In this document: in pieces, positions 27,429-37,096 of the stretch | Layout: each line of letters starts with the position of its first letter | Numbering within the stretch: the first letter of the stretch is position 1 | Origin: Adhaeribacter aerolatus | GTDB lineage: Bacteria; Bacteroidota; Bacteroidia; Cytophagales; Hymenobacteraceae | Assembly: GCF_007991635.1 (NCBI RefSeq) | Contig: NZ_BJYS01000005.1 | Span: 1 to 64,000 of the forward strand | Direction: 5' to 3' | Length of the DNA: 64,000 bases | Notes under the pieces: model-generated | Seen by the model: only the letters and a program-made list of their open reading frames with translations | The model's database searches: none | What the model was told of the DNA's origin: nothing | Program-made: the position numbers and the translations under genes

Positions 27429-28862
27429 TTAGTTCCGGGGTCGGCCGCCACGGCCACCGCTGCTACTTCCACCATCGCTGCCGCTGCTGCTACCGCCCGA
27501 AGAAGGCCGGCTGCTGGGTTGGTCGTAAGTACGAGGGGCCTCGTAACGAGGTGCCTCATACGTTCTTTCCCGGCGGGGCGCCTCATAAGTCCGTTCTTGG
27601 CGAGGAGCCTGGTAAGGTTCCCGTACGCGTTCCTGGCGCTCCATACGCTGCGGCTCATACTCACGGCGTTGTTGTGGCTGGGTAGTTTCCGGGGTATACC
27701 CCTCGGTGCTGCGCTCTCTACGCTGCGGACGAACAGATGGGCGTTCTTCCACGCTACGGGTCGGCTGATCCGGGAAGTTATAATCGTTGGTTTCAACCCT
27801 CGACCGGCGTGCCGGACGCTCCCGCTCCAGGTTTGGCTGAACCGTACGGTCAGCTGGACTTTCAACGAGATTTTCGGCATTTTCAGCGCTCCGGCTCTGA
27901 CGACCTACCCGGGTAGCTCTTTCGGGAGAATCAGTTGGCCGGGCCATATCCGGAGAAGTATTCCGGCTGCCATTCACATCCGGCGCAGTATCTGCATTAC
28001 CAGCTGATCTGGCACGGGTAGAGCGAACATCGGCATTGGCCGGACGGCCGCCGCGGTTATCGCCGGGAGCTACCACACCGCCGCCACCACCTGGTGCTAC
28101 CCGGCCGGCATCACCCCGCGGACGGGCACCAGTATTGGTACCAGCATTACCATCAGGCACTACGCTTCGGTCGCGACGCGGACCATACTGTACTTTTGTA
28201 GCATTATTGGTATCGTTCCGGTACCAGCCGCTATTGGCATAATAACGGTTATAGCCACCACCACCGTACCAGCCCCGGTTAAAGCCGCCGTAACCCGCAT
28301 AATACGGATATCCGCCGTAGAAGCCACCATAATAAGGCCGGCCAATTACAACAGTTAAACCCGTGTAAATACGTGGATTTCTAAAGCCGTAATCGTAGTA
28401 AGGGCTGTAGAAAGGATCGTAATAAGAGTAGGAAGAATAAAACGGATCGTAGAACGGAGACCGACCGTACATATACGAATTGCGGTTATACCACGAATAA
28501 TCGGGGTAGGCTAAATCGTAATAAGATAAGCCCGACCGGTAAGGGGCATAACGCCGCGAAGAATACAGGTAATCATCAGAGTAATAATCTTCTGTATTGG
28601 CATAATCGCGGGAGCTGTAACCAGTACCGCTGTTCTTCTCCGAATATTCCGGATTTGGTACCGCATTCTCTTCTACTACCATTTGTTCATCAGCTACTTC
28701 CGTAGCAGCAGAAGCCACTACCTGGTCCTGAATTACGGTTTTATCGGTAGAGGCATAATAAACATCGTCGTATTCAGAAGACTGAAAAGCGACGGGGCTG
28801 CTGCAACCAATTGCCAGGGCCGCAAACGCGGGTATCAAAAGAAATTTGTTTATATTTTTCAT
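27429..28862 (-). CDS. Low-complexity Tyr/Arg-rich lipoprotein
   Basis: 477 residues from the ATG at 28862 (MKNINKFLLIP); a frame extension of 11 codons is rejected because the lipoprotein signal begins here. The lipobox has Cys in LAIGCSSP. The N-terminal half is extremely Tyr/Ser/Asp-rich (YYSDDYLYSSRRYAPYR, DPFYSSYSYYDPFYSPYYD). The middle is Gly/Tyr-rich, then comes an Arg/Pro/Glu/Thr-rich section with repeated QER, RRERTYEAP and PRYEAPRTYD units. The end is a Gly/Ser tail of GGSSSG repeats and GGRGGRPRN. No domain is recognised; it looks disordered and surface-exposed. The FadL-like gene follows 25 bases downstream. Confidence 0.82.
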   Translation of the reverse strand: MKNINKFLLIPAFAALAIGCSSPVAFQSSEYDDVYYASTDKTVIQDQVVASAATEVADEQMVVEENAVPNPEYSEKNSGTGYSSRDYANTEDYYSDDYLYSSRRYAPYRSGLSYYDLAYPDYSWYNRNSYMYGRSPFYDPFYSSYSYYDPFYSPYYDYGFRNPRIYTGLTVVIGRPYYGGFYGGYPYYAGYGGFNRGWYGGGGYNRYYANSGWYRNDTNNATKVQYGPRRDRSVVPDGNAGTNTGARPRGDAGRVAPGGGGGVVAPGDNRGGRPANADVRSTRARSAGNADTAPDVNGSRNTSPDMARPTDSPERATRVGRQSRSAENAENLVESPADRTVQPNLERERPARRSRVETNDYNFPDQPTRSVEERPSVRPQRRERSTEGYTPETTQPQQRREYEPQRMERQERVREPYQAPRQERTYEAPRRERTYEAPRYEAPRTYDQPSSRPSSGGSSSGSDGGSSSGGRGGRPRN

Positions 28863-28945
28863 GGCCTTGCTGATAATGTAATATACCTGGAACAAAATTT
28901 AAAGACAATCGCGCCTCCAGGTAACGGTTTATCTATTTATTAACG

Positions 28946-28953
28946 TAATTTTG
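28946..28953 (+). promoter_or_regulatory. Candidate -7 element for proS
   Basis: TAATTTTG followed by CCCCGG, 91 bases before the proS ATG; matches TAnnTTTG. No clear -33 box. Confidence 0.3.
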
Positions 28954-29044
28954 CCCCGGATTGGTGCAACTAATATTTGTTTTTATATAGCAAAACTTGT
29001 ACCAAACCTATAAGGTTTAATATACTACAAATATAAGAATAAAA

Positions 29045-30520
29045 ATGAGCAAAAGCTTGCCTAAAAGAAGCGAAGATTACTCTCTGTGGTACAACGAATT
29101 GGTGAAAAGAGCCGGCCTGGCCGAAAACTCGCCGGTGCGCGGCTGTATGGTAATAAAACCGTATGGTTATGCTATCTGGGAAAAGATGCAGCGGGTACTC
29201 GATGATATGTTTAAAAGAACGGGGCACACCAATGCTTACTTCCCGCTGTTTATTCCTAAATCTTTTTTTAGCAAAGAAGCCAGCCACGTAGAAGGCTTCG
29301 CCAAAGAATGTGCGGTAATTACTCATTATCGTTTAAAAAATGCCGAGGACGGCAGCGGTGTAATCGTAGATCCGGATGCTAAACTGGAAGAAGAACTGAT
29401 TGTGCGGCCTACTTCCGAAACCGTTATCTGGAACACGTACAAAGGCTGGATTCAGTCGTACCGCGATTTACCATTATTAATTAACCAGTGGGCTAACGTA
29501 GTACGCTGGGAAATGCGTACCCGTTTATTTTTGCGTACAGCCGAATTTTTGTGGCAGGAAGGCCACACCGCCCACGCTACTGCCGAGGAAGCCATTGCCG
29601 AAACCGAGCAGATGCTGGATGTATACGCCGACTTTGCCGAGAATTTTATGGCCGTGCCCGTAGTAAAAGGTATTAAAACCCCCAACGAGCGTTTTGCGGG
29701 CGCTTTGGAAACTTATTGCATCGAAAGTTTGATGCAGGATGGCAAAGCCTTACAAACCGGTACTTCACACTTTTTAGGGCAGAATTTTGCCAAAGCCTTT
29801 GATGTAAAGTTTGCCACCAAAGAAGGCGGTTTGGAGTACGTGTGGGGCACGTCCTGGGGCGTAAGTACCCGCTTAATGGGCGCGCTGATTATGGCGCACT
29901 CCGATGACGATGGTTTGGTATTGCCTCCTAAATTAGCGCCTATTCAGGTAGTAATTGTGCCGGTATTTTTTAACGATACGCAACTACAGCAAATCAGCGA
30001 AAAAGCGATACAAATTAAAAAAGCCCTGGAAGCCAAAGGCATTTCGGTAAAATTCGATAATCGTGACACCCAAAAGCCCGGCTGGAAATTTGCTGAATAC
30101 GAGTTGCAGGGTGTACCGGTACGTATTGCCATTGGTGCCCGCGACTTAGAAAACGGCACCGTAGAAGTAGCCCGCCGCGACACCAAAGAAAAAGCTGCTT
30201 ACTCCCTGGAAAATATCGAGAACAGAATAGAAGCATTATTAGAAGAAATTCAGACTAATATTTACCAGAAGGCTTTTAAATTCCGGGAAGAAAATACCAC
30301 CAAAGTAGATTCTTACGACGAGTTTAAACAAGTACTGGATACCAAAGGTGGCTTTGTATTGGCACACTGGGACGGTACCTCCGAAACCGAAGAGCGCATT
30401 AAAGAAGAAACCAAAGCAACCATCCGCTGCATTGCTTTAGATACCCAACCAGAAGAGGGCACCTGCATGGTTACCGGTAAACCATCGGCCCGCCGGGTCT
30501 ATTTCGCAAGGGCTTATTGA
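29045..30520 (+). CDS. proS: Prolyl-tRNA synthetase, archaeal/eukaryotic type
   Basis: Class II aminoacyl-tRNA synthetase that charges tRNA-Pro. At 491 residues it is the short form without the bacterial INS editing domain. Class II signatures are seen: the motif 1 region near [14 protein letters not shown] at 33-46, RPTSE at 121-125, motif 2 at 154-179 including [12 protein letters not shown], and a motif 3-type segment [20 protein letters not shown]. The anticodon-binding domain follows and the protein ends RRVYFARAY, typical of ProS type 3. It is monocistronic with a 50-bp palindromic terminator shared with the opposing OmpA gene. Confidence 0.97.
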   Translation: MSKSLPKRSEDYSLWYNELVKRAGLAENSPVRGCMVIKPYGYAIWEKMQRVLDDMFKRTGHTNAYFPLFIPKSFFSKEASHVEGFAKECAVITHYRLKNAEDGSGVIVDPDAKLEEELIVRPTSETVIWNTYKGWIQSYRDLPLLINQWANVVRWEMRTRLFLRTAEFLWQEGHTAHATAEEAIAETEQMLDVYADFAENFMAVPVVKGIKTPNERFAGALETYCIESLMQDGKALQTGTSHFLGQNFAKAFDVKFATKEGGLEYVWGTSWGVSTRLMGALIMAHSDDDGLVLPPKLAPIQVVIVPVFFNDTQLQQISEKAIQIKKALEAKGISVKFDNRDTQKPGWKFAEYELQGVPVRIAIGARDLENGTVEVARRDTKEKAAYSLENIENRIEALLEEIQTNIYQKAFKFREENTTKVDSYDEFKQVLDTKGGFVLAHWDGTSETEERIKEETKATIRCIALDTQPEEGTCMVTGKPSARRVYFARAY

Positions 30521-30555
30521 TGAACTTTGGTACCAGGTAGCAGATAAAAAGTATT

Positions 30556-30605
30556 ACAACATAAAAAAGGCGCTGAAAATATTTTCAGCGCCTTTTTTAT
30601 GTTGT
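30556..30605. terminator. Perfect 50-bp palindrome, bidirectional terminator
   Basis: 30556-30580 is perfectly complementary to 30581-30605 with no spacer; the stem includes aaaaaaggcgctg and cagcgcctttttt. It can end both proS and the opposing OmpA/PD40 transcript. Confidence 0.9.
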
Positions 30606-30638
30606 ACCTAATAGACTGACTTCTTTAGTTGCTACTCC

Positions 30639-30662
30639 CCGGCCTGGGCCCTCACAGGCCGG
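30639..30662. other. GC-rich hairpin past the OmpA gene
   Basis: ccggcctg at 30639-30646 pairs with caggccgg at 30655-30662. It has no adjoining U-run; possible second stop or remnant repeat. Confidence 0.4.
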
Positions 30663-30745
30663 AACCCAAAGCTTGCAATTTCATTAACTGTCAGGCACCA
30701 GCCCATGGATAGCAAAATTATATCATACTAAAAATGCACGCGAAC

Positions 30746-32323
30746 TTACTTTTTCAGAATCACGAAATCCACGCGGCGGTTCAGCTTCCGGGTTTCTTCT
30801 TTCGCATTGCTGTAAATCGGTCTGGAACCACCGTAACCACGGGCCCGAATCCGCTTCTTGTCAATTCCTTTATCGATTAAATATTTCCGCACCTCATTAA
30901 CCCGGTTCTGCGATAATTGCAGGTTTAATTTGGCATCACCCTGGTTATCGGTATGACCCTGGATTTCTATTTCCATGGTCGGATTATCGTTCATGTGCTG
31001 CACCAGCAAATTCAACTCAGTAAAGGAGCTCTCCAGCAGATCGTATTTACCCCGGTCGAATACCAGGTTTTTCAGGTTAAGTTTTCCGCCCACTTCTTTC
31101 GCTACCAGTTCCAGGTCTTTCGATTCTTCTTTATAAGCCTTGGTATCGATGGCATCCACTTCTTCGTTCATGGCAATATAACCTTCGGCTTCGGCTCGGT
31201 AGCCGTATTTGGTACCTTTGGGCAATACAATGGTGTAACTACCGTCTTTAGGGTTCGTACGGGCCGTCCCGATTTCTTTACCGCTCGGGTATTCTACATA
31301 CACAATTTTGGCATCAATGGGCTTACCGGTTGCTTTATCTATTACTTTACCGGTTACCAATATTACCGCCTCCGGTTTAAACCGTTCTTTAGTAGCAATC
31401 CGGAAAATATCGCGCGAGCCTTGGGTGCCTTCTTTTGAGGATACCAGGTAAGCATCGGTACCAGCCGCCGATACGGTATAATAAGCCTCCCAGTCGGGGG
31501 TATTTACGTTTGGTCCTAAGTTTACGGGCGTGGACCAGTTCTGCCAGGTGTCGTCGAGACGCTTAGAATAGTATATATCGCTTTTCCCAAAACCTTTGTG
31601 GCCTTCCGAAGCAAAGTAAAGGGTTTTTTCGTCGGCTGCCAGGAAAGGTGCAAAATCGGCTTTACCGGAGTTTACTTGTTTACCTAAATTTAAGGGCTTG
31701 GTCCAAACGCCAAATTTTTGCTGAAAGCTCACAAATAAGTCCAATTCTCCTACACTTTCTTCGCGCTCTATGGCCATCAGCAAAATTTTACCGGAGTTCG
31801 ACAGAAAATAATCTACGTTTTCTTTATTGGTGTTATAATAATTCAAAATATTAACCTTGGCCGGCAGGCTCCACCCTTTTTTAGTACGGGTAGTAATCGA
31901 AGCGCCTTCCATCACCATAGAGCCATCCGGGTTGTAATTATTTATCAGCAGCAATGAGTTGCCATCGGGCGTTACCGCACAAACGCCGTTAGGATCAGCG
32001 GTATTAACCGGCGAACCGAGGCTGCGGGCTTCCGACCATTTTTGTTCTTTGGTGTTAGACCGGGTAGAATACCAGATATCCTGCTCGTCTTGCTGCCCCC
32101 CTTTGTTTTTGGGGAAGAATTGCCGGGCAAAGTACAAAGTTTTGCCATCCGGCGAAATAACCGGCCGTACTTCGGTAAAGCGGGTGTTAATGGCCGGCCC
32201 CAGGTTTTGCAACACCGAATCGTACCCAATTACCTCTTTAACACCTATTTCGGGGTCTTGCGCCTGGGCCCAAAAGGCCAAGCAGAATAGAAAAGCTACA
32301 AGTGTAAATTTTTTATACCACAT
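30746..32323 (-). CDS. OmpA-family protein with PD40 propeller repeats
   Basis: 525-residue exported protein (signal peptide ending AQAQ at about 22). Residues about 40-300 hold TolB-like PD40 repeats (ISPDGKTLYFARQF, VTPDGNSLLLI, LAADEKTLYFASEGHKGFGKSDIYYS). About 325-395 is a carboxypeptidase-regulatory-like beta sandwich (VTGKVIDKATGKPIDAKI). The last 120 residues are an OmpA C-terminal peptidoglycan-binding domain with IEIQGHTDNQGD, LSQNRVNEVRKYLI and RRVDFVILKK. It probably tethers the outer membrane to the cell wall. Closely related architectures occur around gliding and type IX secretion genes, but no such gene is nearby. It stands alone between two terminators. Confidence 0.93.
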   Translation of the reverse strand: MWYKKFTLVAFLFCLAFWAQAQDPEIGVKEVIGYDSVLQNLGPAINTRFTEVRPVISPDGKTLYFARQFFPKNKGGQQDEQDIWYSTRSNTKEQKWSEARSLGSPVNTADPNGVCAVTPDGNSLLLINNYNPDGSMVMEGASITTRTKKGWSLPAKVNILNYYNTNKENVDYFLSNSGKILLMAIEREESVGELDLFVSFQQKFGVWTKPLNLGKQVNSGKADFAPFLAADEKTLYFASEGHKGFGKSDIYYSKRLDDTWQNWSTPVNLGPNVNTPDWEAYYTVSAAGTDAYLVSSKEGTQGSRDIFRIATKERFKPEAVILVTGKVIDKATGKPIDAKIVYVEYPSGKEIGTARTNPKDGSYTIVLPKGTKYGYRAEAEGYIAMNEEVDAIDTKAYKEESKDLELVAKEVGGKLNLKNLVFDRGKYDLLESSFTELNLLVQHMNDNPTMEIEIQGHTDNQGDAKLNLQLSQNRVNEVRKYLIDKGIDKKRIRARGYGGSRPIYSNAKEETRKLNRRVDFVILKK

Positions 32324-32406
32324 AACTGAAATTAAAATAATACTAAAAGTATGAATTTATTTTCAGTTTAAACAAGAGGTTTTAAATATTAATTTAGTTA
32401 AAAAAT

Positions 32407-32461
32407 GAAAAAAGCCAGGCAAACCCAAATTTATAATTTAAATCCAAATTTACCTGACTTA
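32407..32461 (-). terminator. Terminator of the 289-residue lipoprotein gene
   Basis: An imperfect stem pairs agccaggcaaa near 32415 with tttacctgact near 32450. On the minus strand it is followed by T-rich sequence (cttttttcattttt). Confidence 0.6.
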
Positions 32462-32485
32462 AAGCCTTCAAAAACAAAGCAAATG

Positions 32486-33355
32486 TTAAGAAGCTTTTAA
32501 CGTGAATTTACGCTCTACGGTATTAAACGGACCGGGCACAACCTTGCCGTCTTTATCTATTAACTCCAGTTTAATTGTATTTTCACCCATTGGCAAACCT
32601 TCAATGGTATAAGGCAGCCACTGGTTCAAAATAAATTCAGTGCCGTTTATAGTGGCTCTTACCTTATCGCCATTATCCGACAAGTCGGTATTTACCAGGT
32701 AAAAATCCAACATGACTTTTTTGGTATCATTACCCGTATAATCACCTTTCGGCCGGCTATAGAACAGATGCTTTCCGTCATCATCAAAGTTAGCACCCGG
32801 CCCGGTAGTACTATTTCCTACATTAACTACCCGCAAGTCATAAGCATCTTTGTGCTTTAAGCTTTCGTGATAAGAGCGCGACAGGAAAGATAATATTACG
32901 TGACTGCCATCTTTTACGGGTTTGGTAAAAGTAGTAGTGTAATGCGCGGTATACGGCTCGTTATCTACAATATTATGGATGTGCTGCCCTTCTTTGGAGT
33001 TAGCATGATCCAGGTGCGCCGGCCCTTCGGTGGTTTGAGCAGTTAATTGGTAATTTTTTAGTTCGTAAACAAATTTAACTTCGCCGGACGGCACTTTGCT
33101 ATCATCATCTGGTTCTTCCAAATCCAGGTCAGCATCCGGAAACTTGGGTGAGGTATCAAAGGAATAAACTTTTAGTCCGTTCTTTTCCATTACCGCACCG
33201 GTACCACCGGTTGCCGAGGTATCAGTAGCTGTTCCTTCGCCAGCCGCTTGTTCGGTTTCAGTCGTTTCGGCTTCGGTTTGCCCTTTGTTGCCCGAATTAC
33301 AGGCTGTAAAATTGACCGCGGCCGTGATGGCGGCAAAAATCATTAGTTTCTTCAT
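32486..33355 (-). CDS. Lipoprotein of unknown function
   Basis: 289 residues; lipobox Cys19 in NFTACNSGN, then an acidic Thr/Glu-rich linker (about 20-60) before the globular part. The core has VYSFDTSPKFPDADLDLEEP, then FVYELKNYQLTAQT and SKEGQHIHNIVDNEPYTAHY, ending with a beta-sandwich segment (TINGTEFILNQWLPYTIEGL, NTIKLELIDKDGKV). The His/Asp-containing GQHIHNIVD stretch could bind metal or ligand (inference). The nearest style is DUF4399-like extracellular beta proteins, a weak resemblance. It is transcribed alone, with a terminator at 32407-32461. Confidence 0.78.
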   Translation of the reverse strand: MKKLMIFAAITAAVNFTACNSGNKGQTEAETTETEQAAGEGTATDTSATGGTGAVMEKNGLKVYSFDTSPKFPDADLDLEEPDDDSKVPSGEVKFVYELKNYQLTAQTTEGPAHLDHANSKEGQHIHNIVDNEPYTAHYTTTFTKPVKDGSHVILSFLSRSYHESLKHKDAYDLRVVNVGNSTTGPGANFDDDGKHLFYSRPKGDYTGNDTKKVMLDFYLVNTDLSDNGDKVRATINGTEFILNQWLPYTIEGLPMGENTIKLELIDKDGKVVPGPFNTVERKFTLKAS

Positions 33356-33461
33356 AGTTTGGTAACGTTAATAAAGGTTAAACAGTAAATCAAAATTATA
33401 AAATTTGGTAACTTGCAGGGTTTATTTCCCCCAATATTTTGGTTATAAATAAGTATACGAT

Positions 33462-34442
33462 ATGAACGACCAGTTAGTAGAAAAAATACCTTCGCTGGAC
33501 TTGCATGATTTTACATCGGGCGATGCGGAGAAGAAAAATAAATTTGTGCAGGACTTAGGCGAAGCTTTCCAGAGCATTGGCTTTGTGGCCATTCGCAACC
33601 ACGGCTTAAGCGATACACTTACCAAAGATTTATACGATGCGGTTAAAAAATTCTTTTCCTTACCCGACGAAATAAAACAAAAATACGAGCGGTTGGATTT
33701 AGCCGGTCAGCGCGGCTATATTGGTAAAGGAAAAGAGCACGCCAAGGGCCGCAACACCGGCGATTTAAAAGAATTTTACCATGTGGGCCAGGAATTGTCC
33801 GCCGCCGAACTAAAAGCCGAAAACTATCCGGCTAATATCTGGCCCGACGAGGTACCGGGGTTTAAAGAAACTACCCTTACGGCCTATAGAGCACTCGAGA
33901 AGGCCGGCCAGGATATGCTGCGGGCTATTGCCCTTTATTTAGACCTGCCCGAAAATTATTTCGATGATAAGGTGCATCACGGGAACAGCATTCTGCGCCA
34001 GATTCATTATTTCCCGATTGCAGATCCCGACAGTGTACCAGCCGATGCCGTGCGGGCAGCCGAACACGGCGATATAAACCTGATTACCTTATTAATGGGT
34101 GCCAGTGCCGATGGCCTACAGGTATTGCGCCGGGACGGCAAATGGATACCCATTACGGCCTTACCAGAACAAATTGTGGTAAACGTAGGCGATATGTTGT
34201 CGCGCCACACGAATAATAAGTTAAAATCAACCATCCACCGGGTGGTAAATCCGCCGCGTGAACTCATGCACACCTCGCGTTACTCCATACCGTTTTTTAT
34301 GCACCCACGCTCCGAAATGGATTTATCTTGCCTGGAAAGCTGCATAGACGCCGAAAACCCAAAGGCTTACACCGACATTACCGCCGGCGATTTCTTAACT
34401 GAAAGGTTGATTGAACTGGGTTTACTTAAAAATAAAAAGTAG
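33462..34442 (+). CDS. Isopenicillin-N-synthase-like 2-oxoglutarate/Fe(II) oxygenase
   Basis: 326-residue cytoplasmic dioxygenase of the isopenicillin N synthase-like superfamily. The DIOX_N-type N terminus (GFVAIRNHGL near 40-49, FFSLPDEIKQKYE) is followed by the double-stranded beta-helix core. The iron facial triad is seen: His202 and Asp204 in EHGDINLITLL, His259 in STIHRVVNP. Arg273 and Ser275 in TSRYSIPFF form the RxS motif that holds 2-oxoglutarate. Length and layout match plant/fungal-like oxygenases found in many bacteria. Substrate is unknown; no biosynthetic cluster surrounds it. A terminator follows at 34494-34551. Confidence 0.9.
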   Translation: MNDQLVEKIPSLDLHDFTSGDAEKKNKFVQDLGEAFQSIGFVAIRNHGLSDTLTKDLYDAVKKFFSLPDEIKQKYERLDLAGQRGYIGKGKEHAKGRNTGDLKEFYHVGQELSAAELKAENYPANIWPDEVPGFKETTLTAYRALEKAGQDMLRAIALYLDLPENYFDDKVHHGNSILRQIHYFPIADPDSVPADAVRAAEHGDINLITLLMGASADGLQVLRRDGKWIPITALPEQIVVNVGDMLSRHTNNKLKSTIHRVVNPPRELMHTSRYSIPFFMHPRSEMDLSCLESCIDAENPKAYTDITAGDFLTERLIELGLLKNKK

Positions 34443-34493
34443 TTTATCTTCTGCCGGAAGCTTAACAATCATTGAAGCTCGTTGATTATTAGT

Positions 34494-34551
34494 AAAATAA
34501 CCAGGTTTAAGAATTTTGCCAAACAGGTAACGTTTTAAACCTGGTTATTTT
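34494..34551 (+). terminator. Terminator of the oxygenase gene
   Basis: aaaataaccaggttta at 34494-34509 is perfectly complementary to 34536-34551, which ends in a T-rich tail. Confidence 0.8.
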
Positions 34552-34707
34552 ATTTAATACTACCTCAGCGGCTAACTAAAAGTAGTTTATGAATAAAAAT
34601 TTAAATTTTAGTTTTAATTAGCCGCAGAAATTACTTACTTCAATACCAAGTCTTTAACCAGGTCTGTTTAAAGCAAAATTATATCTTCAGGCATCAAGCA
34701 GGTAGCT

Positions 34708-35931
34708 ATGAAAATAACGACTCTCGAACAACGCGTATCTAATAACCACCCAGTTAGTTTGAGCCTCAGACATTATATTTTCCTGAAAGATGTTTTAAAA
34801 CTAGCCCTTACCGCCTTTGGCGGGCCGCAGGCGCACATTGCCATGATGCTTAAGTTAATGGTAGAAAAGCGCCGTTATCTTACCGAAAAAGAACTAATAG
34901 AATTAAATGCGCTGTGTCAGATATTACCCGGCCCAACCTCTACCCAAACTTTAACGGCTATTGGGTACCGGGTAGGCGGCGCCAATCTGGCCTATCTTAC
35001 CCTGCTCGTCTGGATTACCCCTACTGCCCTGTTCATGACCGCCGTAGGGTTAGCCATGACTTACCTAACCCGGCATAATATTTCGCTCCATTTTCTCCGG
35101 TTTATTCAGCCCATAGCTGTGGGGTTTGTGGCTTTTGCGGCCTACCGGATAAGCACCAAAGTAATTGCCACCAAAACCAGTATTTTGTTAATGGTGGTTT
35201 CGGCGGTTATATCTTATTTTTTCAATTCGCCGTGGGTTTTTCCGGCTTTGTTAATTGCCGGCGCTTTTACTACTTCCTTGCGGTTTAGAAAACACCCGAA
35301 AGAGCAAAACAAAAAGCTAAAAATAGACTGGAGCAATTTTATTTTATTCGGTGCAGTACTCATTTTTGCGGCCGCATTGGGGGGCGCTACCCGTTGGTTG
35401 CCCATTCGGTTGTTCGAGAACTTTTACCGGAACGGCAGCCTTATTTTTGGGGGTGGACAGGTACTGGTTCCGCTCATGTACACCGAATTTGTAGAATTTA
35501 AGCGTTATTTAACTTCCCAGGAATTTTTGTCGGGTTATGCTTTGGCGCAGGCGATTCCGGGACCTACCTTCATTTTTTGTACTTATATTGGTACCCTGGC
35601 TATGCGCAGTTACGGTTTCTGGGGGCAGCTACTAGGTTCATTTGTGGCCACTACCGGCATCTTTTTACCCGGTACTTTTTTAATTTTCTTTATAATCAGG
35701 TTTTGGGAGGAGCTTAAAAAATACCGCTTCATTAAAGCTTCGTTAGAAGGCATAAATGCCGTTAGTTCCGGCATGGTATGCGCGGCGGCATTACTACTTT
35801 TCCACCCAATTGAGTCTTCTTTCCTGAATATTGGCATCATCATCGTCACTTTTTCCCTCCTGCTCTGGAGCAAAATTCCGCCTTATGCTTTAATATTTAC
35901 AGGAATTCTGGCGGGTGTAATTATTCAATAA
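34708..35931 (+). CDS. chrA: Chromate transporter ChrA, two-domain form
   Basis: Inner-membrane chromate efflux protein of the CHR superfamily. At 407 residues it is the long form with two homologous halves: FGGPQAH at 37-43 with LPGPTSTQT at 73-81 in the first, and FGGGQVLVP at 247-255 with AIPGPTFIF at 282-290 in the second. About ten hydrophobic segments fill the rest. No chrB-type regulator is adjacent. The ATG is preceded by 265 bases containing the oxygenase terminator, so it has its own promoter. Confidence 0.93.
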   Translation: MKITTLEQRVSNNHPVSLSLRHYIFLKDVLKLALTAFGGPQAHIAMMLKLMVEKRRYLTEKELIELNALCQILPGPTSTQTLTAIGYRVGGANLAYLTLLVWITPTALFMTAVGLAMTYLTRHNISLHFLRFIQPIAVGFVAFAAYRISTKVIATKTSILLMVVSAVISYFFNSPWVFPALLIAGAFTTSLRFRKHPKEQNKKLKIDWSNFILFGAVLIFAAALGGATRWLPIRLFENFYRNGSLIFGGGQVLVPLMYTEFVEFKRYLTSQEFLSGYALAQAIPGPTFIFCTYIGTLAMRSYGFWGQLLGSFVATTGIFLPGTFLIFFIIRFWEELKKYRFIKASLEGINAVSSGMVCAAALLLFHPIESSFLNIGIIIVTFSLLLWSKIPPYALIFTGILAGVIIQ

Positions 35932-36005
35932 GGCTTTTTGGCAGCGCATTAAATCTCTCTTATTTATATTGGCTGTCCAGGAATGGATCTTTTCTACCTT
36001 GTAAA

Positions 36006-36040
36006 CTAAAAGAGCGACCTTCTTCAGCCGCTCTTTAATT
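36006..36040. terminator. Bidirectional terminator between chrA and the sugar-nucleotide cluster
   Basis: taaaagagcg at 36007-36016 pairs with cgctctttaa at 36029-36038, loop of 12, with flanking A and T tracts. Confidence 0.75.
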
Positions 36041-36062
36041 TTCAAACTTCATATAGTACAGC

Positions 36063-36950
36063 CTAAAATTCTGTCCGCTCTACTATTTTATCATCCGGCA
36101 ACCGGAGCAAATATTCGCCGTAGCCGCTTTTTACCAGCGGAACCGCTATTTTTCGTAACTGTTCGGCATCAATAAAGCCCATGCGGTAAGCAATTTCTTC
36201 AATACAACCAATTTTAAGGCCTTGCCGCTCTTCTATCACCTGTACAAAAGTACCCGCTTGCATCAACGAGTCGAAGGTACCGGTATCGAGCCAGGCGGTT
36301 CCACGCCCTAAAATACCCACCTTTAATTTACCCCGGCGCAAATATTCCTGGTTTACATCGGTTATTTCGTACTCACCCCGCGGGCTAGGCTGCAGTTCTT
36401 TGGCAATCTGCACAACTTCGTTATCGTAGAAATATAAGCCCGGCACCGCGTAGTTGGATTTAGGCTGTTTGGGTTTTTCTTCAATCGAAAGGGCTTGCTG
36501 GTTTTCGTCGAACGCTACTACCCCGTAACGTTCCGGGTCGTTTACATGATAAGCATACACCACGCCACCATCGGGGTTGTTGTTACTTTGCAGCAGTTTA
36601 GCTAAGCCTGCGCCATAAAAAATATTATCGCCCAACACCAAAGCCACCTTATCGGGTCCGATAAATTCTTCGCCGATTACAAAAGCCTGAGCCAAACCAT
36701 TTGGTTTCTCCTGAATAGCGTACTGGAAATTACATCCTAAACTGCTGCCGTCCCCCAGCAACTTTTTAAACGATTCATTGTCGTGCGGCGTGGTAATAAT
36801 TAATATTTCCCGGATGCCGGCCATCATCAGAATAGACAATGGATAATAAATCATGGGCTTGTCGTAAACCGGCATTAGTTGCTTGCTTACCGCCAGAGTT
36901 AAAGGGTGTAATCGGGTGCCGGAGCCACCAGCCAGAATAATACCTTTCAT
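36063..36950 (-). CDS. rfbA: Glucose-1-phosphate thymidylyltransferase
   Basis: Makes dTDP-glucose from glucose-1-phosphate and dTTP, the entry step for dTDP-6-deoxysugars. 295 residues. GGSGTRLHP at 8-16 is the nucleotide-binding signature; [26 protein letters not shown] and [20 protein letters not shown] are typical RmlA blocks. Last gene of the five-gene cluster, separated from the upstream epimerase gene by 144 bases that hold a long inverted repeat. rfbB is two genes upstream, but rfbC and rfbD are absent from the window. Confidence 0.97.
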   Translation of the reverse strand: MKGIILAGGSGTRLHPLTLAVSKQLMPVYDKPMIYYPLSILMMAGIREILIITTPHDNESFKKLLGDGSSLGCNFQYAIQEKPNGLAQAFVIGEEFIGPDKVALVLGDNIFYGAGLAKLLQSNNNPDGGVVYAYHVNDPERYGVVAFDENQQALSIEEKPKQPKSNYAVPGLYFYDNEVVQIAKELQPSPRGEYEITDVNQEYLRRGKLKVGILGRGTAWLDTGTFDSLMQAGTFVQVIEERQGLKIGCIEEIAYRMGFIDAEQLRKIAVPLVKSGYGEYLLRLPDDKIVERTEF

Positions 36951-36972
36951 GCTATTTAATTGTTGATGGTTA

Positions 36973-37096
36973 AATGGTTGAATTACTGAATTGTTGAATG
37001 GTTAAATTGCTGGAAGGTTGAAGAAGTGTACTAATTTCTCTTACCTGTTATCCCGTATTTCCAGGAACCATTTAACTATTCAGCAATTCAACCATT
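36973..37096. repeat. Inverted repeat of reiterated TGGTTGAAT words
   Basis: 36973-37001 matches the complement of 37068-37096 in 26 of 29 positions; the left arm itself contains repeated ATGGTTAAA/ATGGTTGAAT words. The right arm overlaps the last codons of the epimerase gene. It would form a long AT-rich stem in the intergenic RNA. Confidence 0.6.

Noticed and set aside
27425-27880. 151-codon minus-strand frame inside the Tyr/Arg-rich lipoprotein gene
   Set aside because: A shadow of the GC-rich repeat coding region in another frame.
30711-34685. CAAAATTA words at 30713 and 34674 as minus-strand -7 promoter elements
   Set aside because: Neither has a minus-strand gene starting nearby; they show how easily this AT-rich word arises by chance and lower my trust in isolated -7 matches.
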